Shown: one piece after another, positions 1-10,039 of the stretch | Numbering within the stretch: position 1 is the first letter of the stretch | Layout of the letters: each line of letters begins with the position of its first letter | Source of the DNA: Asaia bogorensis | GTDB taxonomy: Bacteria; Pseudomonadota; Alphaproteobacteria; Acetobacterales; Acetobacteraceae | Direction of reading: 5' to 3' | Length of the DNA: 13,937 nt | Assembly (NCBI GenBank): GCA_945874515.1 | Contig: CAMCHA010000015.1 | Span: forward strand, 1 to 13,937 | Notes under the pieces: generated by a model | Database searches by the model: none | What the model saw: only the letters and a program-made list of their open reading frames with translations | Told to the model about the DNA's origin: nothing | Translations under genes and position numbers: made by a program

Positions 1-1106
1 GTCGCCATCACCGGCGCGCCGGAAAGCTTTTTCACGCCGCGCACAATGGCGGAAGCGCCATGGAAATTGATGCGCGCACCCATGCGCGAAAGCTCCGGCA
101 CATGCATGAAGCGGTTTTCGAAGATCGTCTCGGTGATCATGGAAGCGCCTTCGGCTACGCACATCAGCGCCATGAATTGCGCCTGCATATCAGTGGCGAA
201 GCCGGGGAAGGGTTCGGTCATTACATCAGCACCGCGCAGGCCATTGCTGCGTGTGACGCGAAGCCCGCCTTCTTCTTCCGCGACATCCACGCCTGCTTCA
301 CGCAGCGTGCGCGTCACCGCGCCCAAATGATCCAAGCGCGCCCCTTGCAGCAGCAGCGAACCGCCGGTGATGGCAGCGGCGCAAGCAAAGGTGCCGGCTT
401 CGATTCGGTCTGCAATGATGGGGTGCGTTGCGGCGCCAAGGCTTGCCACACCTTCCACCAGCAGACGATCTGTGCCGATGCCCTCAATCCGTGCCCCCAT
501 GCGCATCAGGCAGGCAGCAAGGTCGGTGATTTCAGGCTCGCGTGCCGCGTTCAAAATCTCGCTTTGCCCGCTTGCCAAAGCTGCCGCCATCAGGATGTTT
601 TCCGTGGCGCCAACCGAGACTTGCGGGAAGATGATGCGCGCACCCTTCAGGCCACCTGGCGCGCGGGCTTCTATATAGCCGGCGGTAATCTCAATCTCCG
701 CCCCCATTTGCTCAAACGCCTTGAGGTGCAGATCAACCGGACGCGTGCCGATGGCGCAGCCGCCGGGCAGGCTGACGCGCGCGCGGCCATGGCGGGCCAG
801 CAAGGGGCCGAGCACCAGCACGGAAGCCCGCATCTTGCGCACCAGATCATAAGGCGCTTCCAGATCGGTGGCGGCGCCGCTGATGGTGATGCTGCGCGCG
901 GTTTTGTCGCGTTCAACGACCAGCCCGTGATGCGCCAATAACCCCGCCATGGTGGCGACATCGGCCAAGTCAGGCGCATTGGTGAGCGTGAGCGGCCCAT
1001 CGGCCAGCAACCCCGCCGCCATCAGGGGCAGGGCAGCATTCTTGGCGCCGGAGACTGGGATACTGCCCGAAAGCACGCGCCCGCCGCGGATGAGAATACG
1101 GTCCAT
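1..1106 (-). CDS. murA: UDP-N-acetylglucosamine 1-carboxyvinyltransferase MurA (partial, C-terminus off the left edge)
   Basis: MurA transfers enolpyruvate from phosphoenolpyruvate to UDP-N-acetylglucosamine in the cytoplasm, the first committed step of peptidoglycan synthesis and the target of fosfomycin. I translated the minus strand from the ATG at 1106. The protein begins [20 protein letters not shown], followed by AKNAALP, whose Lys22-Asn23 match the substrate-binding pair of E. coli MurA. The catalytic-loop motif [15 protein letters not shown] carries the active-site cysteine at residue 117 (E. coli Cys115), so a fosfomycin-sensitive Cys form is expected rather than the Cys-to-Asp resistant form. 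Further family motifs are [26 protein letters not shown] and [15 protein letters not shown]. The frame is open to base 1 and ends in [10 protein letters not shown], so about 50 C-terminal residues are missing compared with the usual ~420. The start overlaps the dcd stop by one base, which points to translational coupling. Identity is certain from the motifs; only the C-terminus is unseen. Confidence 0.97.
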   Translation of the reverse strand, partial: MDRILIRGGRVLSGSIPVSGAKNAALPLMAAGLLADGPLTLTNAPDLADVATMAGLLAHHGLVVERDKTARSITISGAATDLEAPYDLVRKMRASVLVLGPLLARHGRARVSLPGGCAIGTRPVDLHLKAFEQMGAEIEITAGYIEARAPGGLKGARIIFPQVSVGATENILMAAALASGQSEILNAAREPEITDLAACLMRMGARIEGIGTDRLLVEGVASLGAATHPIIADRIEAGTFACAAAITGGSLLLQGARLDHLGAVTRTLREAGVDVAEEEGGLRVTRSNGLRGADVMTEPFPGFATDMQAQFMALMCVAEGASMITETIFENRFMHVPELSRMGARINFHGASAIVRGVKKLSGAPVMA

Positions 1107-1660
1107 CAGAGTTTCGGCAGCGCGACGCCGCGCTGTCCCATATACTTGCCGCGGCGGTCTGCGTAGCTGACTTCGGGCGGTGCGTCGCCCTTCAGGAACA
1201 GGAATTGGCAAATGCCCTCATTGGCATAGACCTTGGCCGGCAGAGGGGTGGTATTGCTGATCTCAATCGTGACCTGGCCTTCCCATTCGGGCTCGAGCGG
1301 CGTGACATTCACAATCAGCCCGCAGCGCGCATAGGTGGATTTGCCAAGGCAGATCACCAGGATATCGCGCGGGATGCGGAAATATTCGACCGTATGGGTC
1401 AACACGAAGGAATTGGGCGGGATGATGCAAACCGGCCCCTTGCGTGTGACGAAGCCATCTTCGGAAAATGCCTTGGGGTCCACAATGGCATTGTCCACAT
1501 TGGTGAAGATCTTGAATTCATCCGCGGCCCGCGCGTCATAGCCATAGGAAGACAGGCCATAGGAGATCACACCCTCGCGCCGCTGTGCTTCGACAAAGGG
1601 TTGGATCATGCCGTGTTCCGCCGCCATTTTGCGGATCCAGCTATCGGGCATGATGGGCAT
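1106..1660 (-). CDS. dcd: dCTP deaminase
   Basis: Dcd deaminates dCTP to dUTP and ammonia, feeding dUTP to dUTPase and thus dTMP synthesis; the family acts as a homotrimer in the cytoplasm. The 184-residue product is close to the usual ~185-193. Visible signatures are the active-site segment GKSTYARCG (residues 106-114, equivalent to GRSSLARLG of E. coli), the catalytic glutamate in TIEISN (Glu133), the SYGYDAR segment near residues 38-44, and the C-terminal [12 protein letters not shown] lid region. I chose the ATG at 1660 because [13 protein letters not shown] matches the family N-terminus. The ATG three codons later (1651) is an alternative, and neither has a strong ribosome-binding site (only GAGCCAGG-like bases upstream). 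The stop overlaps the murA ATG as TGATG, so the two are probably one transcription unit. The upstream MFS gene is 98 bases away on the same strand and may or may not be co-transcribed. Whether the enzyme also has dUTPase activity, as in some archaeal and mycobacterial homologues, cannot be told here. Confidence 0.95.
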   Translation of the reverse strand: MPIMPDSWIRKMAAEHGMIQPFVEAQRREGVISYGLSSYGYDARAADEFKIFTNVDNAIVDPKAFSEDGFVTRKGPVCIIPPNSFVLTHTVEYFRIPRDILVICLGKSTYARCGLIVNVTPLEPEWEGQVTIEISNTTPLPAKVYANEGICQFLFLKGDAPPEVSYADRRGKYMGQRGVALPKL

Positions 1661-1758
1661 GGTGGTTTGGCCTGGCTCAAATAACGGCGCGGCGGCGCGC
1701 CTGGGAGCGGTGGATTAGCCCAGCCCGGGCGGGGGGACAACCGGGCGGGCGTTGCGCA

Positions 1759-2949
1759 TCAAGCGGGTGCCACCTTCATGGGCCGCGTGACCCAATTCGC
1801 CACCACCGCAATCACGCCCACCACCAGCATCACCGGCCAGAAGGCGGCGTAGCTGCCAGTGGCATCCACCACCCAGGCGCCGGCACCCGCCCCTAGAAAC
1901 CCGCCCATTTGGTGGGAGAAGAAGCAAATCCCGTAAAGCGCGCCCAGATCCGCCACCCCAAAGCGCCGCGCAATGGCGGCCGAGGTCAAGGGAACGGTGC
2001 CCAGCCAGATAAAACCCATCACGGCCGCAAAGATCAGCGTACCCCATTCGGTGGGCGTGACATTGGCGAAAATCGCAATCGCAATCGTGCGGATCATGTA
2101 AATCCCGCCCAGGGCCACTTCCGGGCGGATGCTATTTCCAATCCGCCCGCAGAGCCATGATCCCGGGATATTGAACAGCCCCACCAGCATCAGCGCCGTC
2201 ACGCCAAGTCCGGCCGGCAGGCCGCAGAGCGAAAGATGTGCCGGCAGATGCGTGGTCAGGAAGGCCAGTTGAAAGCCGCAGGCGAAGAAGCCCAGCGTCA
2301 GCAGCGCGAAATCACGCTGCGCCAAGGCACGCTTTGCAAGCGCGGGCAGGCCGGCCAGCCCGGTTGGGCGCCCGGTCCCCGGCCCAGGTGGCGCCCATTC
2401 CAGCCGGGGTGCCACGAAGATCATCAGCGCCATGGTGGCCGCCAGCATGAGGAAGGCGCCGGAGGTGCCGTAATCCGTAATGCCCCATTGCACGAAGGGG
2501 ATCAGCGCCGCCTGGCCGATGGACCCGCCGGCGGATGCAAGCCCCAAAGCATCGCCCCGGCGGTTTTCCGGCACTGCGCGGGCGACCGCGCCAAGCACGG
2601 TGCCAGACCCTGCCGCCGCCACGCCAAGCGCGGTCAGAACGCCAATCCCGATAATCAGGCTTGGCGTGCTGGGCCATATCGCGGGCAGGATCAGGCCGAT
2701 GGCGTAGATCACCGCGCCCCCCAAGGCCACGCGCCCGGCGCCGATCTTATCCGCCAAAGCCCCGGCCAGCGGCTGGCCCACGCCCCAAAGCAAATTATGC
2801 AGCGCTACCGCTGCGCCATAGGCAAAGGCTGGGATGGCGTGTTCCGTGCCAAGCGGGAGCAAGAACAACCCAAAGGTCTGCCGCGCCCCAAGTGCTAAGG
2901 AGACCGAGGCAGCGGCGGCAATAACGACAATCCAGGCTTGAGCAGGCAT
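1759..2949 (-). CDS. major facilitator superfamily (MFS) transporter, substrate unknown
   Basis: This is a 396-residue, strongly hydrophobic protein of the inner membrane with about 12 predicted transmembrane segments: roughly residues 5-22, 43-65, 75-95, 98-122, 138-156, 163-181, 213-234, 246-268, 279-296, 302-322, 336-360 and 367-387. The longest hydrophilic stretch is the central loop at about 182-212, as expected for two six-helix halves. MFS motif A is seen after helix 2 as GALADKIGAGRV (63-74). The segments GARQTFGLFLLPL near the N-terminus and FFSHQMGGFLGA (343-354) in helix 11 resemble monocarboxylate/organic-anion-type MFS proteins, but no substrate can be assigned. The start is the ATG at 2949; AAGGGGG lies only one base upstream, which is too close for a good Shine-Dalgarno, so initiation strength is uncertain. 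The gene is divergent from rplK across 201 bases and lies upstream of dcd-murA on the same strand. It is functionally unrelated to either neighbour as far as the sequence shows. Confidence 0.88.
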   Translation of the reverse strand: MPAQAWIVVIAAAASVSLALGARQTFGLFLLPLGTEHAIPAFAYGAAVALHNLLWGVGQPLAGALADKIGAGRVALGGAVIYAIGLILPAIWPSTPSLIIGIGVLTALGVAAAGSGTVLGAVARAVPENRRGDALGLASAGGSIGQAALIPFVQWGITDYGTSGAFLMLAATMALMIFVAPRLEWAPPGPGTGRPTGLAGLPALAKRALAQRDFALLTLGFFACGFQLAFLTTHLPAHLSLCGLPAGLGVTALMLVGLFNIPGSWLCGRIGNSIRPEVALGGIYMIRTIAIAIFANVTPTEWGTLIFAAVMGFIWLGTVPLTSAAIARRFGVADLGALYGICFFSHQMGGFLGAGAGAWVVDATGSYAAFWPVMLVVGVIAVVANWVTRPMKVAPA

Positions 2950-2996
2950 GCCCCCTTATGGCGAAGCAGCGCACCCTTGGCCAGATGGAAACCCGC

Positions 2997-3025
2997 TTGA
3001 CGCGCCCGCCCACACCCCTTAAACA
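2997..3025 (+). promoter_or_regulatory. possible sigma70-type promoter for the rplK operon
   Basis: TTGACG at 2997-3002 is a good -35 match. A weak -10 candidate, TAAACA (3020-3025), follows a 17-base spacer; the register TTAAAC (3019-3024) with a 16-base spacer is also possible. The -10 matches only about 3 of 6 positions. A promoter is expected somewhere in 2950-3150, because the next gene upstream points the other way and rplK needs its own start. Which bases act is inference. Confidence 0.3.
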
Positions 3026-3086
3026 CCCTCCTCCGCTGCACCGCCCCGGGAGTAATCCAAGGGGCTGTTAGGCGTTTTGGGGAACG

Positions 3087-3142
3087 CGGGAGACCTTTTT
3101 GGGTCGCATGCACCGCGGGCCTCTCGGATTTATGAGAGAGGA
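3087..3142 (+). promoter_or_regulatory. rplK leader with hairpin over the ribosome-binding site
   Basis: The Shine-Dalgarno region of rplK is GAGAGAGGA (3134-3142), about 8 bases before the GTG start. CCTCTC at 3120-3125 is exactly complementary to GAGAGG at 3136-3141, so a 6-bp stem with a 10-base loop would mask the ribosome-binding site. CTCTCG (3121-3126) can also pair with CGGGAG (3087-3092), with one G-U pair, which would free the site. L1 is the known autogenous repressor of the rplK-rplA transcript in E. coli and binds this leader. I did not recognise a clear L1-binding motif here, so regulation by L1 is inference. Confidence 0.45.
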
Positions 3143-3150
3143 TTTAGACA

Positions 3151-3585
3151 GTGGCGAAGAAGATCGCAGGCTATATCAAGCTGCAGATCCCGGCCGGCAA
3201 GGCGAATCCCTCGCCGCCCGTCGGGCCCGCGCTTGGTCAGCGTGGCCTGAACATCATGCAATTCGTGAAGGAATTCAACGCGGCGACGCAGCAGATGGAA
3301 CCGGGCACGCCGACGCCCGTGGTCATCACGGCTTATTCGGACCGCACCTTTTCCTTCATCACCAAGACGCCCCCCAACACCTATTTCCTGCTGAAGGCTG
3401 CGAAGCTCGATAAGGGCTCAACCGCGCCGGGCAAGGCCGCGCCGATTGGCCGCGTGACCAAGTCTCAGCTGGTGGAAATCGCCAAGGTGAAGATGCAGCA
3501 CATGAACGCCAATGACGTTGACGCTGCCGTGAGCATGCTTGCGGGTTCCGCCCGTGCCATGGGCCTGACCGTGGTGGAGGGCTAA
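3151..3585 (+). CDS. rplK: 50S ribosomal protein L11
   Basis: L11 binds the GTPase-associated centre of 23S rRNA, supports elongation-factor and release-factor function, and is needed for RelA-dependent stringent signalling. The 144-residue product matches the usual ~142. The N-terminal domain carries the near-invariant [20 protein letters not shown] (residues 14-33) and [11 protein letters not shown]. The C-terminal rRNA-binding domain includes [12 protein letters not shown] and ends [14 protein letters not shown], as is typical. Translation starts at the GTG at 3151: the product [16 protein letters not shown] matches the family N-terminus, and GAGAGAGGA lies at the right distance. This is the first gene of the rpl-rpo cluster in the window and is followed four bases later by rplA. 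nusG and secE, often directly upstream, are not present. The ribosome-binding site may be sequestered in a hairpin. Confidence 0.98.
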   Translation: MAKKIAGYIKLQIPAGKANPSPPVGPALGQRGLNIMQFVKEFNAATQQMEPGTPTPVVITAYSDRTFSFITKTPPNTYFLLKAAKLDKGSTAPGKAAPIGRVTKSQLVEIAKVKMQHMNANDVDAAVSMLAGSARAMGLTVVEG

Positions 3586-3589
3586 GATC

Positions 3590-4294
3590 ATGGCACAGCA
3601 AGGTAAGCGCCTAAAGGCGGCCTATACGGGTTTTGACCGTGAAAAGACGTATGCGCTGGATGAGGCGGTGAAGCTCGCCCGCGGCGCGGCCAAGGCGAAG
3701 TTCGACGAAACCATTGAAATTTCGATGAATCTCGGCATTGACCCCCGCCATGCGGACCAGATGGTGCGCGGCGTGGTGGGCCTGCCCCATGGCACCGGCA
3801 AGACCGTGCGCATTGGCGTCTTCGCCCGTGGCGCCAAGGCTGATGAAGCCAAGGCCGCCGGCGCGGATGTGGTGGGCGCCGATGACCTGGCCGCCCTGGT
3901 GCAGGAAGGCAAGATCGAGTTCGATCGCTGCATTGCGACGCCTGACATGATGGGTCTGGTGGGCCGGCTTGGTAAGGTGCTCGGCCCCCGTGGCCTGATG
4001 CCGAACCCGAAGCTTGGCACCGTGACCATGGATGTTAAGGGTGCCGTGACCGCGGCCAAGGCTGGCCAGGTGGAATTCCGCGCTGAGAAGGCTGGGATTG
4101 TGCATGCCGGCATTGGCAAGGCATCCTTCGGCGAAGCGCAACTGCTCGAAAATGCCCGCGCCTTCGTGGAAGCGATCCAGCGTGCCCGCCCGACCGGCGC
4201 CAAGGGGACCTATGTGAAGAAGGTGGCGGTTTCCTCCACCATGGGCCCCGGCGTGAAGGTGGATGTCACCAGCCTTTCGGCTTCGGCCAATTAA
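3590..4294 (+). CDS. rplA: 50S ribosomal protein L1
   Basis: L1 forms the mobile L1 stalk that guides deacylated tRNA out of the E site. In E. coli it also represses translation of its own rplK-rplA mRNA. The protein has 234 residues, the same length as in E. coli. The L1 signature region is present as [20 protein letters not shown] (about residues 125-144), preceded by [14 protein letters not shown] and followed by [11 protein letters not shown] and [20 protein letters not shown]. The C-terminal [20 protein letters not shown] is also typical. The ATG at 3590 follows the rplK TAA (3583-3585) by four bases, with a GGAGG-type Shine-Dalgarno (TGGTGGAGG) inside the end of rplK, so the two genes are tightly coupled. 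After its stop comes a long structured non-coding leader for rplJ. Confidence 0.98.
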   Translation: MAQQGKRLKAAYTGFDREKTYALDEAVKLARGAAKAKFDETIEISMNLGIDPRHADQMVRGVVGLPHGTGKTVRIGVFARGAKADEAKAAGADVVGADDLAALVQEGKIEFDRCIATPDMMGLVGRLGKVLGPRGLMPNPKLGTVTMDVKGAVTAAKAGQVEFRAEKAGIVHAGIGKASFGEAQLLENARAFVEAIQRARPTGAKGTYVKKVAVSSTMGPGVKVDVTSLSASAN

Positions 4295-4611
4295 GGTTTT
4301 CGCGCGGCCCTTGGCCGTGCATTGAATTCGCTTGGTCCTTATGGGGCCAAGCGGGCAGGGGATGGCCTTCGGCCATGCCCGAACCTGTCGGAGACCTCCT
4401 GTTGTCCTTCGGGACAGTAAAGGGCCCTCGGGCTCGCAGGGGATAGACGGGGTGCCCAAGCAGAGACCTCCCAGGGAAAGTCCCTGGTTTGGCTTGGTTT
4501 GGCGTTCCGGACTGACAGGCGAACCGGGGTTGGTGCCATACCGGTGCCGGCCCCCGAGTGAACCCGGCTGGAGCCCTTCCAAAAGGCCCTAGTCACCGAC
4601 GGAGACGTAGA
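4295..4611 (+). promoter_or_regulatory. L10-type ribosomal protein leader (rplA-rplJ intergenic RNA)
   Basis: This 317-base interval has no convincing gene but is full of inverted repeats. Stem 1 is 4302-4309/4313-4320, with one G-T pair. Stem 2 is 10 bp, 4329-4338/4344-4353. Stem 3 is 4358-4367/4371-4380, around a TTC loop with one mismatch. Stem 4 is 4403-4407/4412-4416, closing a C(TTCG)G tetraloop. Stem 5 is the nested structure 4456-4497, listed separately. Stem 6 is 4525-4529/4552-4556. GAGACCTCC occurs twice (4391-4399 and 4463-4471). In E. coli and many other bacteria the region before rplJ folds into a leader bound by the L10(L12)4 complex, which represses rplJ-rplL. Position, length and nested-stem architecture fit that class. 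I could not run a covariance model, so membership is inferred. None of the stems is followed by a T-run, so none is a standard terminator. Confidence 0.65.
4455..4498 (+). ncRNA. nested stem with asymmetric internal loop, candidate L10(L12)4 binding element
   Basis: An outer stem CCAAGC (4456-4461)/GCTTGG (4492-4497) encloses an inner 7-bp stem CCAGGGA (4471-4477)/TCCCTGG (4481-4487) with an AAG loop. Between them lies a strongly asymmetric internal loop: nine bases AGAGACCTC on the 5' side against four bases TTTG on the 3' side. An asymmetric purine-rich internal loop within one long stem is the expected architecture of the kink-turn element in L10 leaders. I infer that this is the protein-binding part; the kink-turn itself is not proven from the sequence. 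Confidence 0.5.
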
Positions 4612-5127
4612 GTGGAAAGATCGGAGAAGCGCGAATTCGTCGAATCCCTCGCCACGATCTTCGCCGAGACCTCCTTCGTGCTGGTTGCCCGCAATGATGG
4701 GCTGACTGTCACGGCTGTGAGTGAACTCAGGCGTAAGATGCGCGCGGCTGGGGCTTCGTATAAGGTCGCGAAGAACCGCCTGGCCACCCGCGCCCTCGAA
4801 GGCACCCGCTTCCAAGGCATCTCGCCGCTGCTGAAGGGTCCGACCGCGCTTGCGTGGTCAGTGGACCCTGTGGCCGTTGCGAAAACCGCCGTGGAGTTCG
4901 CCAAGACAAACGATAAGTTTGTTGTCCTGGGCGGCGCTCTTGGAACCCAGACGCTGAGCGCCGATGGCGTGAAGGCTCTGGCCGAGCTGCCGTCCCTGGA
5001 GACGCTGCGCGCGCAGCTGCTGGGTCTGATTCAGACCCCAGCGACGCGGATTGCGGGCGTACTTCAGGCCCCTGGTGGGCAGGTGGCGCGAGTGTTGGCG
5101 GCATACGCCGAGAAGGACGCGGCCTGA
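4612..5127 (+). CDS. rplJ: 50S ribosomal protein L10
   Basis: L10 anchors L7/L12 dimers to the ribosomal stalk base and, as the L10(L12)4 complex, represses its own operon by binding the leader RNA. I start it at the GTG at 4612, giving 171 residues (family about 165-175). The N-terminus (V/M)[12 protein letters not shown] matches alphaproteobacterial L10, and GGAGA (4601-4605) sits six bases upstream. An in-frame upstream ATG at 4558 would add 18 residues ([10 protein letters not shown]...), Arg-rich and unlike the family, so I reject it. Visible family features are the central [20 protein letters not shown] (rRNA-binding, near residues 41-60), [10 protein letters not shown], and the C-terminal helix ending [16 protein letters not shown], which binds L7/L12. 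It is followed by an 87-base gap with a hairpin and then rplL. Confidence 0.96.
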   Translation: MERSEKREFVESLATIFAETSFVLVARNDGLTVTAVSELRRKMRAAGASYKVAKNRLATRALEGTRFQGISPLLKGPTALAWSVDPVAVAKTAVEFAKTNDKFVVLGGALGTQTLSADGVKALAELPSLETLRAQLLGLIQTPATRIAGVLQAPGGQVARVLAAYAEKDAA

Positions 5128-5142
5128 GGCCCGGATGTATTG

Positions 5143-5169
5143 TCCCCCGCGGCATGCGGCCTCGGGGGA
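5143..5169 (+). other. stem-loop between rplJ and rplL
   Basis: TCCCCCG (5143-5149) is exactly complementary to CGGGGGA (5163-5169), giving a 7-bp GC-rich stem with a 13-base loop. No T-run follows, so it is unlikely to be a terminator. The rplL ribosome-binding site AAGGAG (5200-5205) lies outside it. A stem here could protect or separate the rplL segment, since L7/L12 is needed in four to six copies per ribosome; that is inference. Confidence 0.5.
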
Positions 5170-5214
5170 GTTGCAAGAACCAAACCAAGATACTAAATCA
5201 AGGAGCATAAAGAC

Positions 5215-5589
5215 ATGGCTGATCTCGCGAAGATGGTGGAGGAGCTGTCCGCCCTGACCGTTCTGGAAGCTGCCGAGCTTTCCAAGATGCTTGAAGAAAA
5301 GTGGGGCGTTTCCGCTGCCGCGCCGATGGCCATGGCCGCTGCGCCGGCCGCTGCCGCTGCCCCGGCTGCTGAAGCACAGACGGAATTTACGGTCATTCTG
5401 GCCGCCGCTGGCGACAAGAAAATCAATGTCATCAAGGAAATTCGCACCATCACGGGCCTTGGCCTGAAGGAAGCGAAGGACCTGGTGGAAGGGGCGCCGA
5501 AGACTGTGAAGGAAGCCGTCTCAAAGGACGAAGCTGACAAGATCAAAAAGGTGCTAGAAGAAAACGGCGCCACGGTCGAAGTGAAGTAA
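5215..5589 (+). CDS. rplL: 50S ribosomal protein L7/L12
   Basis: L7/L12 is the multicopy, acidic stalk protein that recruits and stimulates the translational GTPases (EF-Tu, EF-G, IF2, RF3). At 124 residues it has the normal size (E. coli 121). Three parts are visible. The N-terminal dimerisation/L10-binding helices are at about residues 1-33 ([20 protein letters not shown]). An Ala/Pro-rich flexible hinge spans about 34-54, with runs such as [14 protein letters not shown]. The globular C-terminal domain is at about 56-124 with the factor-binding segment [20 protein letters not shown]. The ATG at 5215 has an ideal Shine-Dalgarno, AAGGAG (5200-5205), nine bases upstream; it is the strongest site in the cluster and fits the need for excess L7/L12. 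Downstream are 192 bases with three hairpins before rpoB. Confidence 0.98.
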   Translation: MADLAKMVEELSALTVLEAAELSKMLEEKWGVSAAAPMAMAAAPAAAAAPAAEAQTEFTVILAAAGDKKINVIKEIRTITGLGLKEAKDLVEGAPKTVKEAVSKDEADKIKKVLEENGATVEVK

Positions 5590-5598
5590 GACTTCGGG

Positions 5599-5628
5599 CC
5601 GGCCCTGGGCATCCGCTGCCAGGGCCGG
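5599..5628 (+). other. stem-loop 1 of the rplL-rpoB intergenic region
   Basis: CCGGCCCTGG (5599-5608) and CCAGGGCCGG (5619-5628) form a perfect 10-bp stem with a 10-base loop, ten bases after the rplL stop. It is followed by ACGAGACAAGTT rather than a T-run. In E. coli this interval holds a partial attenuator and an RNase III cut site that set the lower expression of rpoBC relative to rplJL. This stem is a candidate for the attenuator role, or for protecting the rplL 3' end. Confidence 0.6.
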
Positions 5629-5640
5629 ACGAGACAAGTT

Positions 5641-5689
5641 GGGCGCGGGTGGAACCTTCCTGAAAAGGGGTCAGGTTCCGCCCGTGCCC
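5641..5689 (+). other. stem-loop 2 of the rplL-rpoB intergenic region, 16-bp stem
   Basis: The arm at 5641-5656 pairs with 5674-5689 over 16 positions, two of them G-U pairs, leaving a 17-base loop. A shorter alternative stem, CCTGA/TCAGG, can form at the apex. This is the longest hairpin in the window. A long near-perfect duplex in the rplL-rpoB gap is what an RNase III processing site would look like; RNase III cuts the E. coli transcript in the equivalent gap. The assignment is inferred from structure and position only. Confidence 0.6.
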
Positions 5690-5695
5690 GCGTTT

Positions 5696-5712
5696 CCCGG
5701 TCCAAGACCGGG
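5696..5712 (+). other. stem-loop 3 of the rplL-rpoB intergenic region
   Basis: CCCGGTC (5696-5702) pairs with GACCGGG (5706-5712) over 7 bp with a three-base CAA loop; the stem can extend outward by G-T pairs (TTT before, GGG after). It is the third hairpin between rplL and rpoB. The remaining 69 bases to the rpoB ATG include a short GCCGGC repeat and a weak ribosome-binding site. Confidence 0.5.
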
Positions 5713-5781
5713 GGGCGTTCAGCGAATAACCCGCGCCGGCAGGGTAGGCCGGCAGGACAGATAGAGAAGAGCAGGACAGGC

Positions 5782-9957
<4,176 letters not shown>

Positions 9958-9990
9958 TGGATCAGCTTAGTCTTATTCTCTCACCGCTCA

Positions 9991-10015
9991 GCCGCCACGA
10001 AGCCATCGTGGCGGC
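9991..10015 (+). other. stem-loop between rpoB and rpoC
   Basis: GCCGCCACGA (9991-10000) and TCGTGGCGGC (10006-10015) form a perfect 10-bp stem with the five-base loop AGCCA, in the 82-base gap between the rpoB stop (9955-9957) and the rpoC start. GGCCCCGCTCAAGAGG follows with no T-run, so it is not a standard terminator. The rpoC Shine-Dalgarno AAGAGG (10026-10031) starts 11 bases after the stem. A role in RNA stability or in setting rpoC translation is possible but inferred. Confidence 0.55.
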
Positions 10016-10039
10016 GGCCCCGCTCAAGAGGTTGGCCGC

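Noticed and set aside
60..941. A 293-codon plus-strand frame at the left edge
   Set aside because: It is antisense to murA, whose minus-strand product has the full set of MurA motifs including the catalytic cysteine. The plus-strand product is unrecognisable.
1717..1752. A GC-rich CCGGGCGGG repeat pair between dcd and the MFS gene, considered as a terminator
   Set aside because: The two copies are direct rather than inverted repeats, so they do not form a hairpin, and there is no T-run on either strand.
4322..4344. TTGAAT...TTATGG as an internal promoter for rplJ
   Set aside because: The spacer is only 11 bases, too short for a sigma70 promoter, and the bases are better explained by stem 2 of the leader.
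3611..4582. A 323-codon minus-strand frame over rplA and the L10 leader
   Set aside because: It is a shadow of rplA continued through the GC-rich leader. There are no motifs, and it contradicts the conserved L1 gene and the stem-loops.
4558..4611. An 18-codon N-terminal extension of rplJ from the ATG at 4558
   Set aside because: The extension is Pro/Arg-rich and unlike L10, has no good ribosome-binding site, and lies in the structured leader. The GTG at 4612 has GGAGA at the right distance and gives the family N-terminus.
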